64,000 nt of DNA from Aphrocallistes beatrix (Eukaryota; Porifera; Hexactinellida; Sceptrulophora; Aphrocallistidae), in contig OY725496.1 in assembly GCA_963281255.1 (NCBI GenBank), positions 1,178,001-1,242,000 on the forward strand, written 5' to 3'. Below are positions 33,702 to 43,459 of this stretch, piece after piece; the first letter of the stretch is position 1, and the number at the start of each line of letters is the position of its first letter. The notes below the pieces were generated by a model. The model was not told the origin of the DNA, did no database searches, and saw nothing but the letters and a program-made list of their open reading frames with translations. The position numbers and the translations under genes were made by a program.

Positions 33702-34233
33702 TCCTTACTATTAAAACTCGATTATTGTATATATATATCTGTAACGAATTGATTGAAGAAACTGCCGGGCGCAGAAGGCTGATTTTTGGCATGTGGGAGT
33801 CTTTTGGCTATGGCTCCAGTAAGTTCTGAGTTCAGAGCAAAATGTCGACTCATCATGGAAATATGACGTCATTGTCACATTTTTAAAAGTTAAGCAACAC
33901 AGTTATTCGGGCATAACTCAGCCATTATAGGAGATAGAAGGCTGAAATTTTAATAAAATCTGTATACTAACATATCTCACATATGATATGACTTTCATCA
34001 AAAAATGATGACTCATCACTTTGTTATGACGTCATCATTACGCATCAAAATTTTTAAAATTGACAAATTTGGTGATTTTTCGAGTGAAATCGGTTTTAAC
34101 ACTAAGATGGACATATTTAGAGATGTTATCTCCCTTATAATTAACCAATGTCACCTCCAGGCGACCTAAGGGAGCCTCCGGCGGACACGAAGTGTCTGCC
34201 AGCCGCGCAGCGCAAGCAAGCGAAGCGCGCTTG
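33702..34233 (+). mobile_element. HelA Helitron, complete, nested
   Basis: 532 bases, TCCTTACTATTAAAACTCG to GCGCGCTTG, between A (33701) and T (34234) within the TA spacer of the outer copy. It has two TGACGTCA sites (33864-33871, 34027-34034). Its near identity to the outer body suggests both are recent. Confidence 0.88.
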
Positions 34234-34257
34234 TATATATATATATATATATATATA

Positions 34258-34442
34258 CAGTCAGGTTCGCTTATTATGAACCCGCTTATTATGAACATTC
34301 GTTTATTATGAACTAACTCTCTGGTCCCAATTCAACAGGTTCCATAGGATTTGTATTAGGTCGAGTTCGCTTAATATGAAGTCCCTCTATTATGAACATA
34401 CTTTTTGGTCCCCAAGGTGTTCATAATAAGCGACCCTGACTG
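34258..34442. mobile_element. pogo-like MITE, 185 bp
   Basis: Ends CAGTCAGGTTCGCTTATTAT and, inverted, CAGTCAGGGTCGCTTATTAT, with TA on both sides inside the HelA spacer. The words CTTATTATGAAC recur inside. Confidence 0.92.
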
Positions 34443-35046
34443 TATATCTGTAACGAATTGATTGAAGAAACTGCCGGGCGCAGAAAGCTAATTTTTGGCA
34501 TGTGGGAGTCTTTTGGCTATGGCTCCAGTAAGTTCTGAGCTCAGAGCAAAATGTCGACTCATCATGGAATTATGACGTCATTGTCACATTTTAAAAAGTT
34601 AAGCAACACAGTTATTCGGGAATAACTCAGCCATTATAGGAGATAAAAGGCTGAAATTTTAATAGAATCTGTATACTAACACGTCTCATATATGATGCAA
34701 CAACCATCATCAAAAAATGATGACTCAGCACTTTGCTATGATGTCATCATTACTAAAAATTGACAGATTTGGTGTTTTTTCGAGTGATATCGATTTTAAA
34801 ACTAAGATGGACATATTTATAGATGATATCTCCCTTATAATTAACCAATGTCACCTCCAGGCGACCGAAGGGAGCTTCCGGCGGACACGAAGTGTCCGCC
34901 AGCCGCGCAGCGCAAGCAAGCGAAGCGCGCTTGTTTGTATTAAATATGATTCCTCTCCCAAAATTTGAGAAACAACTTTCACTTCATACACTAATGAAAG
35001 GTAAAAAAAAAACAGTCCATGGATTGAGTATAGAAATACATGGAAT

Positions 35047-36204
35047 ATGGAAGTTCTAATAGATGCCAGCGACAGCAGTAAAGAAATCCAATTTACTGAT
35101 AAATATCGCGACAGAATGAGAGGTAAGGGCTTTCATCCACTCAATACCAAACATGCACGATTATTGGAACGTTTTTTAAAGATGGAAAAATATTGCAATC
35201 TTAACCCCCCATTGAATAATGGCGGTTATAATGTGGGAATAGGCTACGATAATGTGCTATTCAATGACGAGTTCGAATTACTGCAGTGTATGGTACCGAA
35301 GGTGAGCTCTACCACTTGGCTTGAAATGTTCATTAATAAGTTATCCCTGCAATGCCTTTGGGGTCAAAGGTATAAATAGAAATGACCCCATTTTCATTTT
35401 CACTTTCAGTTCACTTTCAATTTACTTTCACTTTCGCTATGGGCATGCAAGTGTTAAAATGTTTGGGGAAGATGTACAATTTGAGATTTTTTTACCTCCT
35501 TCACATCTAATTTGGAATAACATTTCTCTCGTTAATAACCTCGATCGAAATATCACAGCTAAACGTTATCACTCATACACCAAATTTTTGATAACCAGAA
35601 ATCCATTTGAGCGTTTGTTGTCAGCTTACAAAAGTAAGTTCACATTGAATTGGGGGTATTATGAAGCAGTAATAGGACCTCAAATAATAAGAGTGAACTA
35701 CTTATCTGATATATCACAAGATAAAATAGAAAATATTCAAGAAGAACTGAGGAATGGAGGAAACATGTCTAGGATAGAGATGGCTAGAGATAAAATTTTG
35801 CAGATAAAGAGGATGGATGCTGGATTAGGTAAATTAAACATAACATTCCTGGAATTTCTGAATTACGTCTTATCACAGAGCGAAACATTTGGTAGAGAAA
35901 GGTTAGACCATCAATGGGCACCCATCACTTCCATTTGTAATCCTTGTGCTATTAAGTATGACATTCTTGCAAAGTTTGAAACTCTCAGTGAGGATTCACA
36001 GACAATACTGGACTACGTGAAAGCTAAGCACAACAACGAATCTATAAATTTCCCAATCCAGGAGCCGCAAGTAAATTCTGAAAGTGTAGGAAAGAGTTTG
36101 AAAAAATCCCTATTGATGTTAGAAATTCTCTTTACCAGATATTTAAAGAAGATTATCTTTGTTTCGGCTATCAGTACAATGAGCTTGAATACTTGTTTTG
36201 TTAG
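35047..36204 (+). pseudogene. Carbohydrate sulfotransferase (CHST8-14 / HNK-1 type), probably broken
   Basis: The family moves sulfate from PAPS to sugars of proteoglycans in the Golgi. Visible signatures: CMVPKVSSTTWLEM (5'-phosphosulfate loop), FLITRNPFERLLSAYKSKF (3'-phosphate site), and HQWAPITSICNPCAIKYDIL then KFETLSED, the conserved family block. A non-coding gap at about 35340-35460 with a GGTATAAATAG tract separates the first two and may be an intron. Near 36083 the frame changes; the true family tail EFEKIPIDVRNSLYQIF and EDYLCFGYQYNE is in the next frame and ends at 36204. The usual N-terminal membrane anchor is not seen. One indel in an otherwise well-kept gene could also be a sequence error. 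Confidence 0.85.
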
Positions 36205-36293
36205 TATAGGTACGTAGTATATCAAGTGACATTCTAAGCTTACAATGTTTTTGTAGGAGTAATTCTTCTTCGTTGCAGTAAATAATAAACATA

Positions 36294-36619
36294 TCCTTAC
36301 TACTTGTATTAAAACTCGATTAATGAGCCAGGTACTAAAAGCTTATTTTTGGCATGTGGGAGTCTTAGACTAAGTTCTGACCTCAGACGGAAATGTCGAC
36401 TCATAATGGAATTATTACGTCATCAATATGCATCAAAAGTTGAAAATTGACAAATTTGATGATTTTTCGAGTGATATCAATTATAGCAGTAAGACAGACA
36501 TATTTAGAGATGTTATCTACCTTATAATTAATCAATGTGCGCCCAGGCGCCCAAATGACGCCTCTGGCGAACACAAAGTGTCTGCCAGTCGCGCAGCGCA
36601 AGCAAGCGAAGCGCGCTTG
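36294..36619 (+). mobile_element. HelA Helitron, shortened
   Basis: TCCTTACTACTTGTATTAAAACTCG start after A; GCGCGCTTG end at 36619. The middle is deleted (326 bases). A HelB follows with no spacer. Confidence 0.8.
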
Positions 36620-37525
36620 TTGTTATATATTAAACACTAGGATTTTTTTGTTTGTTTGTCCGAATTGGTTGAAGAATCGGCAAGTCGTAGAGAAACGAAA
36701 ATTGGTATCTGGGTGTCAAATGATGAATCTACGATTAAGTTTGAAGATCTGAGCGAAATTTTCACACATCTGCAAAGAAATGGAACACAATCTTTCAAAC
36801 CCTTTCTATACAAAATAAATGAGTACACTATCACAATATAAATCATTGTACGACACTACAATAGATCGTCATTGTTATTACTACTTCAAAGCCACAACTT
36901 ATGTTTGATATCTTAAATGTATTATAGTGTATGGCAATAAAAAAGATTATGTGCATTTTTCACACCTTTATATACATATTTTCACACCATTTGATGAATT
37001 TTTAAAATAATGCTAGAGACTAGCTTCCAACGGGTGACATGGGGTTTTTAAGGGTGTAGATTTCGAATATCATATTTTCAGAAATATATGATAAATTATT
37101 TGTTTACTTTTGTTTACAATAGATACATAAAGTAAACAAATCTCAAAAATATGCTAGAAACTTGCTTTCAACGGTTGACATGGAGTTTTCAGGGGTGTAG
37201 ATTTCGAATATCATATTTTCGAGCAAATTTGATGGTCAATTTGTTTACTTTTGTTTACAATAGATACATAAAGTAGACAAATCTCAAAAATATGATAGAA
37301 ACTTGCTTTCAACGGTTGACATGGGCTTTTTAGTGCTCTAGATTTCGAATATTATATTTTCGGATCCATATGAGAAAATATTCGTTGATCTTTGTTTACA
37401 ATATTTATATAAAGGAAAAAATTCCCAAAATATGTTAGATTGAGTAAATCCAGGCGCCCGCAGGGCGACTCTGCGGACACGCACTGTCCGCAAGCCACGC
37501 AGCGCAAGCAAGCGAAGCGTGCTTG
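36620..37525 (+). mobile_element. HelB Helitron, about 905 bp
   Basis: The 5' end TTGTTATATATTAAACACTAGG is a slightly altered HelB start. The body has three imperfect repeats of about 110-120 bases containing TTGTTTACTTTTGTTTACAA and GCTTTCAACGGTTGACATGG. It ends with TGCGGACAC/GTGTCCGCA-type hairpin arms and GCGTGCTTG. Confidence 0.8.
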
Positions 37526-38275
37526 TAGCAATAAAAGGGTTATGTGCATATTTTCACACCTTTGTTGGCAAGTATGGGATTTGAATTAATAATGATATTT
37601 CCATAATCAGATTCAAGCATCTCGATTGGCAGAAAGAGAACAGATGAATGATGAAATTTCAAAAGCCGACAGGACACGAGAATCTCACAATAAGAGAAGA
37701 ATCCAAGATATCAAAAGCCCTAGCGAAAACAAAAGGTTCTGGCCTCGGGAAGGAATAACACCTTCATATCGCTTACCTAAAGCTGGTTCAATTAGTCCGA
37801 TATTCGGTAGGACATCGTCCACATGAAATCTGCAGCTCACAAATATTTCGAGAGTGACTTGGAATATTTCCAGTATTTAGGTAGTTTATATTTCTATTGG
37901 TATCATTGAACATCTATTTACCCAAATCGTAATGCAACTCTTCAAAATTTCTATTATATAAAGTTATATAAAGTTAAGCAAATCTTAAGTTTTCTTAGTG
38001 AATAAGGTCCCAGGAGGTTAGTTCATACAATGCGATTTTTATATTAAGCGAGTTCAAAATAGGTGACCTTCACTGTGTATCGGATTTCGCATGATTCTCA
38101 CTTAATTTCTTATAGGATTCTCACACATCCCAACATGTGGGAATTCCCATAGGAAAAAAATCATTCCCATTCCCATGGCAACCCTGGTTAGCAATATACG
38201 GACATAATTATGTTCACAAATTTCACTGACAGATGCGTAATTTCAAAATACAAATTTCACACAATTTAATTTATA
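37526..38275. other. Unassigned; weak frame and hAT-type end
   Basis: A 66-codon basic frame (37626-37826, MAEREQMNDEIS...) follows a TAATCAG acceptor-like word but has no known domain. 38100-38190 ends CATTCCCATGGCAACCCTG, a hAT end shared with the element near 48.2-48.7 kb. Confidence 0.35.
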
Positions 38276-39257
38276 CAAGCGCGCTTCGCTTGCTTGCGCT
38301 GCGCGGCTGGCGGACACTTTGTGGGCGCCTGGGGTCACATTGATTAATTTTAAGGGAGATAATATCTCTAGATACGTCTGTCCTACTATTATAATCGATA
38401 TCGTACGAAAAATCACCAAATTTGTCAATTTGTTGATTATAGTTGTATCACATCTGAGTAACATTAATATACACATCTATTAAAATTTCAGCCTTTTATC
38501 ACTTAAAATGACTGAGTTATGGTCGAAAAACTGAAATTTATAATTATAAAAAAAAACAACAGACGGGATGGAATTGTGCTTCCATTTTTCATTTTGATGA
38601 CGTCATCGTCACCTTAGGGTGATGGTGTCATCATAATATTGTAGAATGTTTAAAGTTGAACATTTCATCCGTCATATGTTTACTTCTATCTATTTTCTAA
38701 CTCGAGTTATCGAACTGATAAAAAATTTTTATCCGTCATTGTCACCTTGGATATCGGCCCAATCAATTGGAGACTTTGATACTATCTAGTGGACTCCATT
38801 GCCTACCTTCCATATTAATATCAAGTTTTTACTATTTATACTTTGGCTAATATAGGAGAAATGGTAAAAGTGACAAAATGCTGTGTCATCATGCTGATTC
38901 AGCATAAATCAAAAATCGTATACCGAGGTGCACATTTCCATATCACTTTGCACCTCCTGTAAAAATTTCAAGACGATATCTCTTAAACTCCGGTCAGGAC
39001 ACGAATTTCGGACGGCCGGAACATGCTCATTTTAGTACTGTGCATCCTATACTATTAGTATAGTAGCTATGCTACTATACTAATACTATAGGAAGCACAC
39101 TAAAAAGTGACAATGACGTCATAAATCCATGATTATTCGACATTTTCGTCTGAGCTCAGAACTTAGTGGAGCCATAGCCAAAAGACTGCTACATGCCAAA
39201 AATCAGCTTTCTGATCCTGACAGTTTCTTCAATCAATTCGTTACAGATATATATAAA
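38276..39257 (-). mobile_element. HelA Helitron, minus, with inserted segment
   Basis: 3' end CAAGCGCGCTTCGC at 38276; body resumes near 39104 and runs to the CAATCAATTCGTTACAG end near 39250. About 540 bases between (38560-39100) are foreign and carry the constant-flank hairpin module on the minus strand. TGACGTCA at 38598-38605 and 39114-39121. Its spacer end abuts and truncates the sugar-transporter pseudogene. Confidence 0.72.
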
Positions 39258-40139
39258 AAATACAAAAACAAGTGCAACAATGCAAAATGCACTAAACAGG
39301 ATATACGTATAGCCAAGGATACAATGGTAGATACTTAATAAATTTATTGAAACAATTAAATTCATCGATCAATTAATTGTAGTGCAGAGTGAAAATGTCT
39401 GTCCCCTAACTGAAGGTGGAAACAACTCCTTTAGAAGCAGCCATGCGATATTCCCCAAACTACTTTCGTATCCACCGACATGAAGAGCATTAGGGAGATC
39501 CATTTCGTGGCTGATATCGTAGTCTGTACTGAAGAAGTGAATGTATTGTTAGTAGGTAATGTGTATTCGGATTGAGAAATCAAAGTTAAGTTGGAGCAGC
39601 CAGTTAATTCTGTTTCTGAGTTTGAAAGTACCAAGTATGGATCTATGTATACAATGGTTAGAGTGCCTAAGAGCAAAGTTGAGGCTGAAAGGAGGAAAAT
39701 CATTAGAAGAGGACGACGTCCCAAAGTATCAATAACTACAAAGTTCATAATGAAGAACAGAAATTTAGCTGCACCCACCCCGATAGTAGCCATTGTAGCG
39801 CTAGCATTGGAGGAGAAACCCAGCACTTTGAAGAGAATAAGCGCATATAAGACACAGTTCTGACCACTCAGTTGTTGGAAAAGCGTGATACCACAGCCAA
39901 AGAACATACGTAGAGCATGCGATCTTTCTTAGTAAATAAACTCCACCTGAAGACGGAAAGTTTAAGATAAAAATACCTTCTATATTCGAATAGTGGCCTC
40001 CTTTAAATGATACCTCTCCCCTAATATCTAAACTTAGGTTAGACTACGTACTGTCTTTCTTTGCAGTAAATTACAATCAGAGTCGCTTATTATGGACCTG
40101 AGGACATTTTCACTAACAATGCACCATCATCCTAACTAT

Positions 40140-40551
40140 TAAAATTCTGTATGTAACGAATTGATTGGAGAAACTGGGTATGTGGGAGTCTTTTAATCCC
40201 ACATACCCAGTTTCTCCAGTCTTTTAATTTTTTTCAGACGAAAATGTCAACTCATCATCGAATTATGACGTTATTGTCAACTTTTTTATAAGTAGAAATT
40301 TCAGTTTTTCGACCATAACTCACCCATTTTAGGTTATAGAAGGCTGAAATTTTAATAGAATGTGTATATTAATATACCCCATATATGATACAACGATCAT
40401 CAAAAAATGATTACTCAACACTCTGTTATGGCGTCATCATTATGCATCAAAATTTTATAATTTGGTAATTTCTCGTTCGATATCGATTATAACAGTAGGA
40501 CAGACGTATTTAGAGATGTTATCTGCCTTATAATTAATCAATGTGACCTTT
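40140..40551 (+). mobile_element. HelA Helitron, 3' end missing
   Basis: TCCTAACTATTAAAATTCTG start after A, body to ATTAATCAATGTGACC near 40551, no terminal hairpin. At 40167-40217 a 21-base perfect inverted repeat (9-base loop) has replaced part of the body. It lies in what was an intron of the sugar-transporter gene. Confidence 0.75.
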
Positions 40552-40578
40552 AATTAAACTGTGTAAATTTACCAATTA

Positions 40579-40745
40579 CAGTGGAATTCGCTTATTAACA
40601 ACTCCCTTATTAGCAATATTGCTCTATTAGCAACCAATCTTCAGGTCCCAGCCTCCCAGGTGAAGATTTAAATACCTTTGGATATATTGAGAGTTTCATT
40701 CAGCATATTAGCAATGTTATTACATTGATTCATAAGTTTGAGTAT
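40579..40745. mobile_element. pogo-like MITE fragment
   Basis: Left end CAGTGGAATTCGCTTATTAA after TTA, with TTAGCAATATTGCTCTATTAGC words; the right end is not found before the next element. Confidence 0.55.
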
Positions 40746-41225
40746 ACAACTGCCTGAACAAAAGTATTCGTACACCTCATAATTCCCCATACAAATAGTT
40801 ATAATAATGATTTATTTAGCAAGTCGATGTATTTGATTGGTAAGAGATACACTTAATTTAACTTCAAATTCAAATTCTCCATATTCGAATTACTCACTTT
40901 TTAATCTTTTAACTTGTTTACACTCCCACAAGGTTAGAATTTTTCAAACTGTGCCACCTCATACCACCAATGCCATCATATACAATGGTGACCACTCGCG
41001 ACATGTGGCATAGGAAGCAAATGCTGAAAATATTTAATCTTGAAGAAGAGTATAATTAAGTTGAAAACTTATAAAGTGGGTAATTTGAATGTAGAGAATT
41101 CGAATTTGAAGTCAAATTAAGTGTATCTCTTACCAATGAAATACCTTGACTCGCTAAATAAATCAGTATTGTAACTATTTGTATGGGAAATTATAGGGTG
41201 TATGAATACTTTTGTTCAGGCAGTG
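40746..41225. mobile_element. Tc1/mariner-type MITE with long arms
   Basis: 480 bases between TA duplications. Arms of about 145 bases share CTGCCTGAACAAAAGTATTC, CATACAAATAGTTA and TTGGTAAGAGATACACTTAA. The AAAAGTATTC end is typical for Tc1-like elements. Confidence 0.9.
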
Positions 41226-42521
41226 TATTTTATCAAAATTGCTATTGTGGGACAAAGTCACCTCTTAAGGCCAAAGTCGCCCCAGTTTACGGTAATTATA
41301 TTTAGTCGAACATACCTGCACTCTTAAGAATTAAGCAGTTATTTAGAAGTGGTTAAATAGTTTAAGATCATAGGAGCAACTAATTGCTGATCGCTGGTTG
41401 GGTATATTACTTTGTAATACGTATTGCTACTCATCATTAACATGTTTTTAGTGTGCATCCAGTACTATTAAATATATAAAATCTATGATCCACTCGTATA
41501 ATACAAGTAGTATAGGTGCACAGTCCAATAATGAGTGTTGGTGTCCTGCCGGCAGTACCTACTCCCCTAGCCATAGTTTAAAAGATAATGACTTTGAATA
41601 TTTTGAGCTCCACTCAATTTGCTAATAAGTTCGGTGCCCCTGTTACAGGTGTTAGAGTGTTGCGTTCTTAGTAACCCACAAGGATCGTAGTAATCGTAAC
41701 TTGGTAGTTAGGAAGGTAACATAGTTTGATAGATCGCGACACAATTATTAGTTCTTATTGTATGCACTTATCGGTGTCAATTACTATATCATACTACTAG
41801 TACACACTTACTTAGTATCGACTTACTGACCGCACGATTTACGTGATCTCCTAACACAGGTAGTAATAATTTAATACCGAATTAAACAGCTCACTTACCT
41901 ACTAAGATGTGGCTAACAATATATGACACAACTATACCTAGACTAATCCCGAACTGGTTGAATGATACGATCATTCCTCTTATCTGCGATGGAGCAATCT
42001 CACTAACATAGACATAATGAACGGTAGCGCTTAAAGAAAAAGCATAGCCTATGACCAATCTTCCCACCAATAACATCCAAAAATCAATTGATAATATGCA
42101 CTAGTATCAGTGTTCCGAATATAAATATGATCTAGAATTATTGTAACTTTTCTTCCCAAATAATCAACTAGTATTCCACCCGTAAATGATCCTATTACAG
42201 CACCAGCTAGCAGACCACTCACAACAACCTAGAATAGAAACAAGTCAAATCCAACCGTTATTTCAAATACCCCAAAAGCTATTCATATCATAAAACACTT
42301 TTTTATAAATAATCTAATTTCCTCAGGAATTATTTTTTTCGGAAATACCAGATCTGTTAACTAATCAAAATATTCTTAATAACCGTTATTAACCGACAGT
42401 GGTAGTGGTTAACCGATTAGCCAAATCTATTCTTGAGTCCAATCACATACTAGTGCACTAACCTCACTTTCCACTATTCCAAGGCAAAAGTGAACCCCCA
42501 TTTGCAATAGTGCACCTGATA

Positions 42522-42959
42522 CAGTAGACCCTCGATTATCCGAACAGTGTGTTCGAGTACCACTCATTTTATCAAATACTTTTCAATCGAATTTGTGAAA
42601 ATAATGTGTCCGGATAACTGAAATGATGTGTTCGGATAACTGAAATAATGCGTTCGGATAACTGAAATAATGTGTTCGGATAACTGAAATAATGTGTTCG
42701 GATAACTGAAATGATGTTTAATAAATCAATTCCTTAAAAATGTATGTTCCAAATTGTGCGTAGCATTGTCAATTTGTTTGGCTATACATACGTGTAAGTA
42801 GTATTCAAATCATAATACGTTCTTTAATAACATCTAAGTTGGTACATGTGCATTTAAGAGCGTAAAATACGTATTTCGCTTATCCGAACGATTTCACTTA
42901 TCCGAACACCAATCTTTGAGCTAACAAACGGAGGTGTTCGGATAACCGAGGGTGTACTG
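42522..42959. mobile_element. pogo-like MITE inside a coding exon
   Basis: 438 bases with ends CAGTAGACCCTCGATTATCC and, inverted, CAGTACACCCTCGGTTATCC, between TA at 42520-42521 and 42960-42961. Internal GTTCGGATAACTGAAATAAT repeats five times (about 42608-42712). Removing it and one TA joins FGYHLGII to SGALLQ in the transporter exon. Confidence 0.95.
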
Positions 42960-43459
42960 TATGATGCCTAGATGGTAACCAAATAGAATTCTTTCGATTA
43001 CACCAACCATTGCATTTGAAAATATGTAACTATATAAATTGAACATTTGAAAAATACTTTTAGCTTGTAATGCTCCTCTATTTTCATTTTCATCATTTGC
43101 GTTATTTTTATGAGTTGGTGATGTTGAGTTTGTTAATAGTAAAGGTGTTGTATCTGATGCAATTACGTACTTCAACCGAGGTCTTTACATCGACACTATA
43201 TCTAAAATTTGAGAATTGTTTAATAAGTGTGAAAAAATAGTATTTCCAATGAGATGACTAAATGTCCCTCTCTTTCTATGTAACCTTTTCACATAGGCTT
43301 GTTCCATTTTGTCATACGATCACCATGATTTTATGTAGGAATTTCCACGAAAATTCATATGTGGTCCACTAAGCCTAGACTTTGCTAATGAGGACTAACC
43401 ACTGATAATCCACTGATTAGTTATATTTTTCGTGCACTAAGAACGAAAAAAGACAAAAC

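Larger units (their letters stand above)
33652..34933 (+). mobile_element. HelA Helitron carrying a second HelA and a MITE
   Basis: The outer 5' end TCCTTACTATTAAAACTCG (33652) runs into GTGTGT and TATATA, where the inner copy 33702-34233 begins. After the inner 3' end the TA tract resumes, is interrupted again by the MITE 34258-34442, and the body then runs to GCGCGCTTG at 34933. TGACGTCA at 34573-34580. Confidence 0.82.
39258..43175 (-). pseudogene. GLUT10/12-type sugar transporter pseudogene
   Basis: Major-facilitator sugar transporter on the minus strand. Exon at 43175-42463: acidic N-terminus, then ILFGYHLGII, split by a MITE, then SGALLQMGVHFCLGIVESE, with donor GTTAGT. Next exon 42228-41899 (acceptor TAG, donor GTAAGT): VVVSGLLAGAVIGSFTGG, DYLGRKVTII, a frameshift, LVGRLVIGYAFSLSATVHYV and SEIAPSQIRG. 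An exon for about 65 residues after that is missing. Exon from 39946: WSLFTKKDRM, a frameshift, ITLFQQLSGQNCVLYA, DTLGRRPLLM, KWISLMLFM, another frameshift, WLLLKELFPPSVRG, TTIN and a TGG-to-TGA stop, then a last membrane helix cut by HelA. No in-frame ATG was found at the start. Confidence 0.88.

Noticed and set aside
33652-36619. Helitron capture of the sulfotransferase gene
   Set aside because: Both flanking HelA copies have their own complete ends; the gene lies between them, not within one.
39009-39107. Hammerhead ribozyme in the constant-flank hairpin module
   Set aside because: No CTGATGA-type core with GAAA was found around the stem.
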